Origin: Jatrophihabitans endophyticus
Lineage (GTDB): Bacteria; Actinomycetota; Actinomycetes; Mycobacteriales; Jatrophihabitantaceae
DNA: 64,000 bases
Reading direction: 5' to 3'
NCBI RefSeq assembly: GCF_900129455.1
Contig: NZ_FQVU01000003.1
Coordinates: 310,001-374,000, forward strand
Translations under genes and position numbers: made by a program
Shown here: in pieces, positions 1 to 7,940 of the stretch
Numbering within the stretch: position 1 is the first letter of the stretch
Layout of the letters: each line of letters starts with the position of its first letter
The notes under the pieces: model-generated
What the model was told of the DNA's origin: nothing
The model's database searches: none
What the model saw: only the letters and a program-made list of their open reading frames with translations

Positions 1-4
1 GAGC

Positions 5-190
5 AGGTTCCGCCGAATTGCTGCGACGACGTCGTGTCGCCCGTCCACCGACGGCCGAGATCACGTCAGCGAACCGGGGACCCAATCAGTCCCGGGGTGA
101 ATCGGTACGGCGTCGACACGTCATCCGCGTCGACATCGTCCGTAGGGCTTCTTCCCGCCCGAACCCGTCAGCTAACCCGGTAGGCGGTCG
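5..190 (+). promoter_or_regulatory. c-di-AMP riboswitch (ydaO/yuaA class)
   Basis: This leader carries the conserved blocks of the ydaO aptamer. A CCGCCGAAT block starts near 10, GGGGACCCA near 77-85 is followed by CCGGGGTGAATC, and GTAGGG near 142 is followed by CCCGAACCCGTCAGCTAACC near 158-177. Bases 10-14 (CCGCC) can pair with 183-187 (GGCGG) as the closing stem. It ends directly before the ribosome binding site of an NlpC/P60 peptidase gene, the usual actinobacterial target of this class. Known riboswitches of this type lower expression when c-di-AMP is high. Its promoter lies outside the window. Confidence 0.9.
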
Positions 191-213
191 AGGAAGAAGG
201 AGTTCCGCCGACA

Positions 214-1242
214 GTGGCGATCCGTTTCATGCACCGCGCCCGGCCCGCGATCGTGGTGGCCGCCCTGGCCGCGACCACGGTCGTCGCCCCCACCCTCGCT
301 TCCGCGTCGCCGTCCGCGCCGCGCCGGGAGCCGTCGATCGCCGACGTGCAGAAGCAGCTCGGCCACCTCGCCGAGCAGAACTCCCAGCTCGTCGAGCGCT
401 ACAACCAGGCCCGGGTGAACGTCGCCAAGCGCGACAAGGCCGCCGCGCGTGCCAAGACCGCCGAGACCACCGCGCGCACGACCTACCGCAGCGCTCGTCT
501 CGCGTTCGCGCAGAACGTGCAGGCGCAGTACCAGGCGGGCTCGCTGGGCGCGGCCGGTGCGCTGCTCGACAGCAACAGCGGCCCGAACTACCTCGACCGG
601 CTCGAGACGCTGGGCATGATCTCCAGCTACGACTCCGATCTCGTGACGCGTCTCGAGTCCGCCCGCACGCAGGCCGAGACGCAGGCCGACCGCGCCCGCA
701 CCGCGCTCGCCGCGGCGAGGAAGGAGCGCGACGGCATCGCCGGCAAGCGTGACGCCGTGACCAAGCAGATCGACAAGTACAAGGACCTGCTCAGCACCCT
801 CAACGCCAAGCAGCGCGCGCGCTTCCAGCGCTCCAGCAGCCCGTCGGTCGCGACCTCGAAGATCAAGGACCTGCCCGGTGCCGGCACGGCCGCGGCCAAG
901 AAGGCCGTGGCGTTCGCGCTGGACCAGGTGGGCGAGCCCTACGTCTTCGGCGCCGCCGGGCCCAGCTCCTGGGACTGCTCGGGGCTGACCATGGGCGCGT
1001 GGCAGGCCGGCGGCGTCAGCCTGCCGCACTCGGCCGCCGACCAGTTCAACTACGGCAAGCACGTCGGCCTGGACTCGCTCAGCCCGGGCGACCTGATCTT
1101 CATGTACCAGCCGATCGGGCACGTCACGATCTACATCGGCGACGGCATGATGGTCTCGGCGCCGACCGAGGGCCAGCCCGTCGAGGTCGTCCCGGTCAGC
1201 TCGTTCAGCAGCGACATCGTCGGCGCCACCCACCTGGGCTGA
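214..1242 (+). CDS. Secreted NlpC/P60 peptidoglycan endopeptidase
   Basis: This is predicted to be an exported cell wall hydrolase that cleaves peptide stems in murein. Residues 1 to about 31 form a Sec signal peptide ending ASA. A long coiled coil rich in Ala, Arg and Gln follows (about 45-215), and the NlpC/P60 domain fills about 225-342. The catalytic Cys is C255 in WDCSGLT and the catalytic His is H303 in GHVTIYIG. The GTG start at 214 is supported by the purine-rich AGGAAGAAGGAG at 191-202. Length (342 aa) and architecture match the RipC/Rv2190c type, and the position beside pimB matches Rv2190c synteny. The preceding c-di-AMP riboswitch should make wall hydrolysis respond to that nucleotide. 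The coiled coil probably regulates the enzyme, as in FtsX-partnered hydrolases (inference). Confidence 0.9.
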   Translation: MAIRFMHRARPAIVVAALAATTVVAPTLASASPSAPRREPSIADVQKQLGHLAEQNSQLVERYNQARVNVAKRDKAAARAKTAETTARTTYRSARLAFAQNVQAQYQAGSLGAAGALLDSNSGPNYLDRLETLGMISSYDSDLVTRLESARTQAETQADRARTALAAARKERDGIAGKRDAVTKQIDKYKDLLSTLNAKQRARFQRSSSPSVATSKIKDLPGAGTAAAKKAVAFALDQVGEPYVFGAAGPSSWDCSGLTMGAWQAGGVSLPHSAADQFNYGKHVGLDSLSPGDLIFMYQPIGHVTIYIGDGMMVSAPTEGQPVEVVPVSSFSSDIVGATHLG

Positions 1243-1267
1243 CGCCGCCGGTACCGGTCCTGCTGCG

Positions 1268-1273
1268 CATACT
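1268..1273 (+). promoter_or_regulatory. Candidate -10 element (CATACT) of a leaderless promoter
   Basis: CATACT ends six bases before the GTG at 1280. This spacing recurs at many starts in this window and fits leaderless transcription of the metallopeptidase gene. No -35 was assigned. Confidence 0.4.
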
Positions 1274-1279
1274 CGGCAG

Positions 1280-2599
1280 GTGACCGCACGACCCCACGCC
1301 GCCCCGGTGCCGCGATCGGCACCGGGGCGGCGTCGTCGTGTCGTGCCGGCGGCGGTCGCGACGGTGCTGGCGTGCGCACTGGTGGCCGGCACGGCGGGCT
1401 GCTCGGCCGACGACGCCGACGACGTGCCGCCGACGCGTGGCGACATCGCAGCCATGCTGGTCCGGCACGCGGCGGCGGTCCGCGCGCACGACGCGCCCGC
1501 GTTCCTCGCCGACGTCGCCGGTGACGCGTTCGGCCGCCGGCAGCGCAGCGCGTTCGCCGGGATCGCCGCGGTGCCGCTGTCGCGGTGGTCCTACGCGCTC
1601 GGGCCGCCGGTCGCCGCGGAGGCGCAACGGGCGGTGCGCGCGCGGCGCGGCGGCGGCGCGGTCGTCGTCCGGGTGACGCTGCGCTACGCGGTCCGCGGCG
1701 TCGACGCCGTCGCGACGTCCCGCGACCTCTGGTGGACCGTCGTGCGCCGCGACGGGCGTGCCGTCGTGGTGGCCGACACCGACCTCGCCGACGACGGCGG
1801 CCGCAGCTGGCGCGGCCCGTGGGACTTCGGCGCGCTGCGGGTCCTGCGGGGCGCGGGGGTCGTGGTGCTCGCCCACCCCCGCGACGTCACGCTCGCCCGG
1901 ACCGTGCTGGCCGACGCGGCGCGGGCGGTGCCGGTCGTGACCGGCGTGGTCGGCCGCGGCTGGGCCCGCGCGGTGGCGGTGATCGTCCCGGCCTCCGCTG
2001 CCGAACGCGCCGCCGCCCTCGGTGCGGCCGCGTCGAGCGGTGCGGAGGTCGGCGCGGTCGCGACGTCGGACGGTCAGGACGTGCTGACCGGCCGGCCGTA
2101 CGGGCAGCGGGTCGTGGTCGTGCCCGACGAGCTGCGGCGACTGACCCCCACGGCGACGCGGCTCGTGCTGCAGCACGAGATCACCCACCTCGCGACCGCG
2201 ACCTGGACCACCGACGCGACGCCCCGGTGGCTCGTCGAGGGCTTCGCCGACTACGTCGGCTACCTGGGCAACGAGCGGCCCGTCGCCGCGGCCGCCGCCG
2301 AGCTGCGGGCGCTCGTGCGCCGCAGCGGCGTGCCGCGGACGCTGCCCACCGCGGCCGACTTCGACACCGCCGCCACGAACGCCACGGCCTACCAGCTGTC
2401 GTGGCTCGCCTGCCGCTCCGTCGCGCAGCGCCACGGCCGGGTCGCGCTCGTGCGGCTCTACCGCGCGGTGGCCGCGGCGGGGACGAGCGGGAACAGCAGC
2501 GACGAGGCCGTCGCGATCGCGCTGCGCCAGGTGCTGCACGAGACGCCGGCACGGTTCACCGCCGCGGTGCGCGCCGCCGTCGCGGAGCAGCTCGCATGA
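1280..2599 (+). CDS. Putative lipoprotein metallopeptidase (gluzincin, peptidase MA-like)
   Basis: This is a predicted membrane-anchored zinc protease of unknown substrate, 439 aa. The N-terminus has an Arg-rich n-region (R17-R20), a hydrophobic segment and a lipobox VAGTAGC with the modifiable Cys at C41. The zinc motif HEITH lies at 299-303 and the third ligand is probably E320 in VEGFADY, the gluzincin arrangement. The middle of the protein (about 60-290) has no domain I can name. The GTG start follows a -10-like CATACT. A GTG at 1343 would leave no basic n-region, so 1280 is preferred. The stop overlaps the ATG of pimB by four bases, so the two are probably translated together. A strong inverted repeat lies inside the first 20 codons. 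Confidence 0.7.
   Translation: MTARPHAAPVPRSAPGRRRRVVPAAVATVLACALVAGTAGCSADDADDVPPTRGDIAAMLVRHAAAVRAHDAPAFLADVAGDAFGRRQRSAFAGIAAVPLSRWSYALGPPVAAEAQRAVRARRGGGAVVVRVTLRYAVRGVDAVATSRDLWWTVVRRDGRAVVVADTDLADDGGRSWRGPWDFGALRVLRGAGVVVLAHPRDVTLARTVLADAARAVPVVTGVVGRGWARAVAVIVPASAAERAAALGAAASSGAEVGAVATSDGQDVLTGRPYGQRVVVVPDELRRLTPTATRLVLQHEITHLATATWTTDATPRWLVEGFADYVGYLGNERPVAAAAAELRALVRRSGVPRTLPTAADFDTAATNATAYQLSWLACRSVAQRHGRVALVRLYRAVAAAGTSGNSSDEAVAIALRQVLHETPARFTAAVRAAVAEQLA
1296..1333 (+). terminator. Perfect 16-bp inverted repeat, terminator-like, inside the start of the metallopeptidase gene
   Basis: Bases 1296-1311 are perfectly complementary to 1318-1333, with the six-base loop GCGATC. It lies about 55 bp after the NlpC/P60 stop and could terminate the riboswitch transcript or act as an RNA structure in the downstream gene. 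No T-tract follows. Confidence 0.55.
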
Positions 2600-3744
2600 C
2601 GGGCCCGGCTCGCGCGGCCGGCCACCGTCGCACCCTGGTCGTCACCAACGACTTCCCGCCCCGGCAGGGCGGCATCCAGTCGTTCGTGCACGAGATGGCG
2701 CTGCGCCAGCCGCCCGGCTCGATCGTGGTCCACGCCTCCGACCACGCGGGCGCGGCCGACTTCGACGCCGCGCAGCCGTTCCCGGTGGTGCGGCACGGCA
2801 CGGGGCTGCTGCTCCCGACGCCGGCCGTCCGAGCGCGCGCCGTCGCGCTGCTGCGCGAGCACGGCTGCAGCGCCGTGTGGTTCGGGGCGGCGGCGCCCCT
2901 GGGCCTGCTCGCCCCCGCGTTGCGTGCGGCGGGTGCGGAGCGCGTGCTCGCGATGACGCACGGGCACGAGGCGGGCTGGGCCATGCTGCCGGGCGCCCGG
3001 CAGGCGCTGCGCCGCATCGGCGACGGCGCCGACGTCGTCACCTACCTGGGGGAGTACTTCCGGCGGCGGCTGCGCGGGCCGCTCGGTCGACACGCGGAGC
3101 TCGTCCAGCTCACACCTGGAGTGGACGTCGAGACGTTCCGGTCGGATGTCGACGGGACGGCGGTCCGGGCGCGGCACGGGCTCGCCGACCGACCGACCGT
3201 GGTCTGCGTCTCGCGCCTCGTCCCGCGCAAGGGCCAGGACGTGCTGGTGCGCGCCCTCCCGCTCGTCCGACGGGAGATCCCGGACGCCGCGCTGCTGCTG
3301 GTGGGCGGCGGCCCGTACCGCGACCGGCTCGTCGAGCTGGCCGGACGCCACGGCGTCGCGCCGGACGTGGTCGTGACCGGCGCGGTCGCCCAGGCGGAGC
3401 TCCCGGCCCACTACGCCGCGGGCGACGTCTTCGCGATGCCGTGCCGCACCCGCCGGCTCGGCATGGACGTCGAGGGGCTCGGCATCGTGTTCCTCGAGGC
3501 GTCGGCGACCGGCCTGCCCGTGGTCGTGGGCGACTCCGGTGGCGCACCGGACGCCGTGCGCGACGGCGAGACCGGGTACGTGGTCGACGGCCGCGACGAG
3601 CACGCGGTGGCCGACCGGCTGGTCACGCTGCTGCGCGACGACGCGCTCCGCGCGCGCATGGGCGCGGCCGGGCGGGCCTGGGTGGAGCGTGACTGGCGCT
3701 GGGACGTGCTCGCCGGTCGGCTGCGCGCGCTGCTCGACGGCTGA
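2596..3744 (+). CDS. pimB: GDP-mannose-dependent phosphatidylinositol monomannoside mannosyltransferase
   Basis: This GT4-family, GT-B-fold enzyme is predicted to add the second (alpha-1,6) mannose to phosphatidylinositol monomannoside on the cytoplasmic face of the membrane. That is an early step toward PIM, lipomannan and lipoarabinomannan. The N-terminal half carries VTNDFPPRQGGIQSF, the glycine-rich acceptor loop of this family. The C-terminal half has CVSRLVPRKGQD and the EX7E motif EGLGIVFLE that contacts the sugar nucleotide. The length of 382 aa is normal. The ATG overlaps the upstream stop as ATGA. The next gene is an acyl-CoA synthetase in convergent orientation, the same pairing as Rv2188c-Rv2187 in M. 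tuberculosis, which supports the PimB' assignment over other GT4 enzymes. Confidence 0.88.
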   Translation: MTGPARAAGHRRTLVVTNDFPPRQGGIQSFVHEMALRQPPGSIVVHASDHAGAADFDAAQPFPVVRHGTGLLLPTPAVRARAVALLREHGCSAVWFGAAAPLGLLAPALRAAGAERVLAMTHGHEAGWAMLPGARQALRRIGDGADVVTYLGEYFRRRLRGPLGRHAELVQLTPGVDVETFRSDVDGTAVRARHGLADRPTVVCVSRLVPRKGQDVLVRALPLVRREIPDAALLLVGGGPYRDRLVELAGRHGVAPDVVVTGAVAQAELPAHYAAGDVFAMPCRTRRLGMDVEGLGIVFLEASATGLPVVVGDSGGAPDAVRDGETGYVVDGRDEHAVADRLVTLLRDDALRARMGAAGRAWVERDWRWDVLAGRLRALLDG

Positions 3745-3757
3745 CCGGCGCGGGCCG

Positions 3758-5551
3758 TCAGCTGCCGTAGAGCGCGGCGATCTGGTCGGCGTTCTCCTGG
3801 TGCACGACGTTGCGCTTGACCTTCAGCGACGGGGTCATCTGCCCGCCCTCCTCGGTCCAGTCGGCGGGCAGGATCGTGAACTTGCGGATCGACTCGGCCT
3901 TGCTGACGGCCTTGTTGGCGTCGTCGACCGCGGCCTGGACCTCGGCGCGCAGCTCCTCGTCGTCGACGAGGTCGGCCATCGTGGTGTCGGCCGACCGGCC
4001 CGCCTTGTCGAGCCACTGCGGCAGCGCCTCGGGGTCGATCGTGACGAGCGCGCCGATGAACGGCTTCTGGTCGCCGACGACGAGGCACTGGCTGATCAGC
4101 CAGTGGGCGCGGACGCGGTCCTCGAGCACGGCGGGGGCGACGTTCTTGCCGCCCGCGGTGACGATGAGCTCCTTCTTGCGGCCGGTGATGCGCACGAAGC
4201 CGTCGTCGTCGATCTCGCCGATGTCACCGGAGTGGAACCAGCCGTCGGACTCGAGCGCCTCGGCGGTGGCGTCGTCGTTGTGCCAGTAGCCGCGGAAGAC
4301 GTGCGGGGCCTTGAACAGCAGCTCACCGTCCTCGGCGACGCGGACCGTGGTGCCGCCGACCGGGCGGCCCACCGTGCCGACCTTGATCGCGCTGGGGCGG
4401 TTGACGGTGATGCCGGCCGTCGTCTCGGTGAGGCCGTACCCCTCGTAGATGGTGACGCCGATGCCGCGGAAGAAGTGACCGAGCCGGGCGCCGAGCGGGG
4501 CGCCGCCGGAGACGGCGGCGACGCAGTTGCCCCCGAGGGCGGCGCGCAGCTTGCCGTACACGAGCTTGTCGAACAGTGCGTGCGCGAGCTTGAGCGGGAG
4601 CGGCGCCGAGCCGGTCGAGGTGGCCTCGGAGTAGCGCACCGCGACGGACTCGGCCGCGTCGAAGATCTTGCCCTTGCCGTCGGCGTGGGCCTTCTGCTTG
4701 GCGCCGTTGTAGACCTTCTCGAACACCCTGGGCACCGCGAGCACGAAGGTGGGCTTGAAGCCGGCGAGGTCCTCGAGCAGGTTCTTGACGTCGGGCGAGT
4801 GGCCGAGGGTGCAGCCCACCGCGAGCGCGCCGATCTCGATGGCCCGGCCGAACACGTGGGCGATCGGCAGGAACAGCAGCGTGGACGTGTCCTCGTTGAA
4901 GAAGTCCTCGAGCAGGTCCATCAGCTCGACGGCCTCGGTGACGAAGCAGCGATGGGTGAGCTCGCAGCCCTTGGGGCGGCCGGTCGTGCCCGAGGTGTAG
5001 ATGATCGAGGCGAGGTCGTCGAGGCCGACGGACTGGCGGCGCGCGGTGATCTCGGCCTCCGCGACCTCGGTGCCGCCCGCGACGATCTCGTCGACGGCGC
5101 CGGAGTCGATGGTCCACACGTGCGCGAGCTCGGGTGCGTCGTCGCGGACCGCGGCGACGAGCTGCTCGTGCTCGTCGGTCTCGACGACGATCCCGCGTGC
5201 GCCGGAGTCGGTGACGATCCACTCGATCTGCTCGGCGCTGGACGTCTCGTAGATGGGGACGACGACGGCGCCGGCGGTGAACAGCGCGAAGTCGAGCAGC
5301 GTCCACTCGTACCGGGTCTTGCTCATCACCGCGACACGGTCGCCGGCCTCGATGCCGGCGGCCACCAGCCCCTTGGCGACGGCGGTGACCTCGTCGGCGA
5401 ACGCGCCGGCGGTGACGTCCTGCCAGGCGTCCCCGACGCGGCGGCGCAGCGCGACGTGCTGTGGGCGCGTCCCGGCGTTGTCGAAGACGAAGTCGGCGGT
5501 GTTGGTCTGGCTCAGTGTCGTGATGCTGCTCGCGACATGCAGTTCCTGCAC
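3758..5551 (-). CDS. fadD15: Long-chain fatty-acid-CoA ligase (FadD15-like)
   Basis: This is an ANL-superfamily AMP-forming ligase of 597 aa. It activates long-chain fatty acids to acyl-CoA through an acyl-adenylate at the cytoplasmic membrane. The ATP-binding loop IIYTSGTTGRPKG is at about 182-194, the adenine motif YGLTETTAG lies in the middle, and TGRKKELIVTAGGKN marks the hinge before the C-terminal domain. The GTG start at 5551 is preceded on its strand by AAAGGA about ten bases upstream. A -10-like TACGGT lies at 5620-5615. The gene converges on pimB with a 13-bp gap, and the pimB-fadD15 pair is conserved in actinobacteria. The exact chain-length preference cannot be read from sequence. 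Confidence 0.9.
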   Translation of the reverse strand: MQELHVASSITTLSQTNTADFVFDNAGTRPQHVALRRRVGDAWQDVTAGAFADEVTAVAKGLVAAGIEAGDRVAVMSKTRYEWTLLDFALFTAGAVVVPIYETSSAEQIEWIVTDSGARGIVVETDEHEQLVAAVRDDAPELAHVWTIDSGAVDEIVAGGTEVAEAEITARRQSVGLDDLASIIYTSGTTGRPKGCELTHRCFVTEAVELMDLLEDFFNEDTSTLLFLPIAHVFGRAIEIGALAVGCTLGHSPDVKNLLEDLAGFKPTFVLAVPRVFEKVYNGAKQKAHADGKGKIFDAAESVAVRYSEATSTGSAPLPLKLAHALFDKLVYGKLRAALGGNCVAAVSGGAPLGARLGHFFRGIGVTIYEGYGLTETTAGITVNRPSAIKVGTVGRPVGGTTVRVAEDGELLFKAPHVFRGYWHNDDATAEALESDGWFHSGDIGEIDDDGFVRITGRKKELIVTAGGKNVAPAVLEDRVRAHWLISQCLVVGDQKPFIGALVTIDPEALPQWLDKAGRSADTTMADLVDDEELRAEVQAAVDDANKAVSKAESIRKFTILPADWTEEGGQMTPSLKVKRNVVHQENADQIAALYGS

Positions 5552-5762
5552 GCGTCCGGCGTCCTTTCGTGGAAGGCCCTCGAGCGGCGTGGCCCCGCGC
5601 CGCCGCCCGGGCTCACCGTAGCCCGTCGGTGAATTCCCCGCGACACGATGTTCCGGTCATCCGGCGGGGGCGGGCGGGTGCGCGGCGATTGACCGGTTAC
5701 GGCGGGTCCGCGGGCGGGACGGGGGCGCCGCCGTGGAGCCGCAGGCCGCCGGGGCGGGACCG

Positions 5763-5768
5763 GTAGCC
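5763..5768 (+). promoter_or_regulatory. -10 element (TAGCCT) for the SRPBCC-ArsA-glucokinase operon
   Basis: TAGCCT lies nine bases before the ATG at 5778, which has no Shine-Dalgarno, so near-leaderless transcription is likely. It lies in the 226-bp divergent gap (5552-5777) shared with the fadD15 promoter. I see nothing else in that gap. Confidence 0.5.
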
Positions 5769-5777
5769 TCACGTGTC

Positions 5778-6224
5778 ATGCCCGACGAGTCGACGCAGTC
5801 GATCGGCATCGACGCCGACCCCTCGGACATCATGGCCGTCATCGCCGACTTCGCGAACTACCCGCGGTGGGCCGGGTCGGTGAAGTCGGCCGAGGTGCTC
5901 GAGACCGGTCCGGACGGTCGGGCGCGCCGCGTGGCCTTCGTCCTCGACGCCGGGATCGTGCGCGACCGCTACGAGCTCGAGTACTCCTGGCACGGCGACG
6001 AGCGGGTCGAGTGGCACCTGCTGTCGGGGCAGATGATGCGCGCGCAGGAGGGGTCGTACGCGGTGCGCGGCGAGGGCCCCGCCCACAGTTGGGTGACGTA
6101 CTCGCTGTCGGTCGACCTCGCCATCCCGATGTTGGGTCTGCTCAAGCGCAAGGCCGAGCGCGTCGTGATGGACACCGCGCTGAAGGAACTGAAGAAGCGC
6201 GTCGAGTCGCTGCGGGTCGCGTGA
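5778..6224 (+). CDS. SRPBCC-fold polyketide cyclase/dehydrase-like protein
   Basis: This is a 148-aa single-domain START/SRPBCC protein. The pattern begins with SIGIDADPSDIMAVIADF and FANYPRWAGSV, continues with alternating strands, and ends in the long C-terminal helix ALKELKKRVE that packs over a hydrophobic pocket. Such proteins bind lipids or other apolar ligands. No catalytic residue can be named here. It resembles Rv2185c (TB16.3), which likewise stands directly before an ArsA-like ATPase. The ATG at 5778 is chosen over upstream GTGs because it matches the fold boundary and sits nine bases after a -10 TAGCCT. The stop overlaps the next start as GTGA, so it heads an operon with the ATPase, a small Cys-motif protein and the glucokinase. 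Confidence 0.75.
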   Translation: MPDESTQSIGIDADPSDIMAVIADFANYPRWAGSVKSAEVLETGPDGRARRVAFVLDAGIVRDRYELEYSWHGDERVEWHLLSGQMMRAQEGSYAVRGEGPAHSWVTYSLSVDLAIPMLGLLKRKAERVVMDTALKELKKRVESLRVA

Positions 6225-7561
6225 GCCGGGTGACCCCGAGCGGCGAGGGGACGGGCGCGCGCATCCTGCTGTTCACCGGCAAGGGCGGCGTCGGGAAGAC
6301 GACGACGGCGGCCGCGACGGCGCTGCGGCTCGCCGACCGCGGCGTGAAGACGTTGCTGCTGTCGACCGACACCGCCCACTCGCTGTCCGACGCGCTCGCG
6401 ACGCCGCTCACCGACGAGCCGGCCGAGGTCACCCCGGGTCTGTGGGCGGTGCAGGTCGACACGCAGGGGCGCTTCGAGGCGGCCTGGCGCGACGTGCAGG
6501 GCTTCCTCGTCGACCTGCTCGCGCGCGGCGGCGTCGATCCGATCACCGCCGACGAGCTGACCGTGCTGCCCGGCGTGGACGAGGTGCTCGCGCTGCTGGC
6601 CGTGCGCGAGCTCGCGCTCACCGGCGACTGGGACACCCTCGTCGTGGACTGCGCGCCGACGGCGGAGACGCTGCGGCTGCTCGCCCTGCCCGAGGCGCTC
6701 GGCTGGTACCTCGACCGGGTGTTCCCGGCGCAGCGGCGCATCGCCCGCTCGGTGCGTCCGCTGGCCGCGGTCCTGGGTCGCGGCGACGCCGTTCCCCCCG
6801 ACGACATCTTCGAGGCGCTGCTGCGTCTCGCCGACGAGCTCGCCGGCGTGCGCCAGCTGCTCGGCGACCCGGCGGTGACGTCGGTGCGGCTCGTGCTCAC
6901 GCCCGAGACGGTCGTGGTCGCGGAGGCGCGGCGCACGTTCACCGCCCTCGCGCTCTACGGCTACGCGGTCGACCTCGTCGTCGCCAACCGGGTCTTCCCC
7001 GCCGGGGACGACGAATGGCGTCGCGGCTGGGCCGAGGCGCAGGCCCGGCAACTGGTCACGATCCGGGAGTCCTTCGCGGGGTTGCCGGTGCGCGAGCTCG
7101 CCTACCGCCCCGCCGAGCCGGTCGGCGCGGTCGCGCTGCGCGAGCTCGCCGACGCGCTGTACGGCGAGCTGCCGGGCCTGGATCCGGCGCCGCCGGCGGA
7201 CACCAGCCGCATCATGCGCGTCAACGCGACCGACGAGGGGTTCGAGCTGCACCTGACGCTGCCGCTGGCGCAGCGGGCCGACGTCGACGCCGCGCGGGCC
7301 GGCGACGAGCTGATCGTGAGCGTCGGTGCCTACCGTCGGGTGCTCGACCTGCCGGGTGTGCTGCGCCGCTGCGACGTCGTCGGCGGGCACTACGACGGCC
7401 GGGAGCTGCACGTGCGCTTCCGGCCCGATCCGCGGCAGTGGTCGTCGCACCGGCCGCTGCCGTACAAGCGCACCGTCCCGCGCCGCCGCGGCGGCGAGCG
7501 CGCCCGGGGCGGCCGCCGTCCCGGCCGTGGCGGCGCCGACCCGGGAGCGGGCCGTGGCTGA
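6221..7561 (+). CDS. ArsA/GET3-like P-loop ATPase
   Basis: This is a predicted cytoplasmic deviant-Walker ATPase of the ArsA_ATPase family, 446 aa. The P-loop FTGKGGVGKTTTAA is near residues 14-27 and carries the signature Lys of the SIMIBI class. Switch I follows as STDTAHSLSD, and DCAPTAETLRLL is the switch II region. It is a single-domain form like Rv2184c and not the duplicated arsenite pump subunit. I see no CxxC-type metalloid site. The C-terminus (about 415-446) is an Arg/Gly-rich tail. Translation is coupled to the SRPBCC gene through a GTGA overlap. A role in handling membrane proteins or lipids with its SRPBCC neighbour is plausible but unproven. Confidence 0.8.
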   Translation: MSRVTPSGEGTGARILLFTGKGGVGKTTTAAATALRLADRGVKTLLLSTDTAHSLSDALATPLTDEPAEVTPGLWAVQVDTQGRFEAAWRDVQGFLVDLLARGGVDPITADELTVLPGVDEVLALLAVRELALTGDWDTLVVDCAPTAETLRLLALPEALGWYLDRVFPAQRRIARSVRPLAAVLGRGDAVPPDDIFEALLRLADELAGVRQLLGDPAVTSVRLVLTPETVVVAEARRTFTALALYGYAVDLVVANRVFPAGDDEWRRGWAEAQARQLVTIRESFAGLPVRELAYRPAEPVGAVALRELADALYGELPGLDPAPPADTSRIMRVNATDEGFELHLTLPLAQRADVDAARAGDELIVSVGAYRRVLDLPGVLRRCDVVGGHYDGRELHVRFRPDPRQWSSHRPLPYKRTVPRRRGGERARGGRRPGRGGADPGAGRG

Positions 7562-7940
7562 CGCGCGCGGCCCGTTCGGCGAGCTCGGCGACGACGCGCG
7601 GTCGCTGCTCACCGCGATGCAGGACGCCGTGCAGCAGTGGTCGCAGCGCAACCTGCCCGCGCCGCCGTCCGGCCACGGCGGGCCGGAGTGCCAGTGGTGT
7701 CCGCTGTGCCAGTTCGCGAGCATGCTGCGCGGCGAGAACCCTGACGTCGCGGACCGGCTGGTCGAGGCCGGGTCGGCGCTCGCGGCGGCGCTGCGGGCGC
7801 TGCTGGACTCCACGGCGTGGCGCCCGGCCGGATCGGCCGGGCTCGATCCGCGCCCGGACGCCACGCGCGACCGCCCCCGCCCGGCTCCCCGCGTCCAGCA
7901 CATCCGGTTGGACGACGAGCCCGGGGACGGCGGCCGATGA
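7554..7940 (+). CDS. Small conserved protein with CxxCxxC motif (Rv2183c position)
   Basis: This is a 128-aa cytoplasmic protein with no recognised fold. The N-terminal half contains a helix around LLTAMQDAVQQW and then CQWCPLCQF, a CxxCxxC motif that could bind a metal. The C-terminal third is Pro/Arg/Asp-rich and looks disordered. The GTG at 7554 overlaps the end of the ArsA-like gene by eight bases, and the stop overlaps the glucokinase ATG as ATGA, so it is firmly embedded in the operon. M. tuberculosis Rv2183c occupies the same place after the ArsA-like gene. The function is unknown. A metal-binding partner of the ATPase is one possibility. Confidence 0.7.
   Translation: MADARGPFGELGDDARSLLTAMQDAVQQWSQRNLPAPPSGHGGPECQWCPLCQFASMLRGENPDVADRLVEAGSALAAALRALLDSTAWRPAGSAGLDPRPDATRDRPRPAPRVQHIRLDDEPGDGGR

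Noticed and set aside
7554-7940. Zinc-ribbon protein assignment from the CxxCxxC motif
   Set aside because: Only three Cys are present and no second ligand pair is visible, so a zinc ribbon cannot be claimed.
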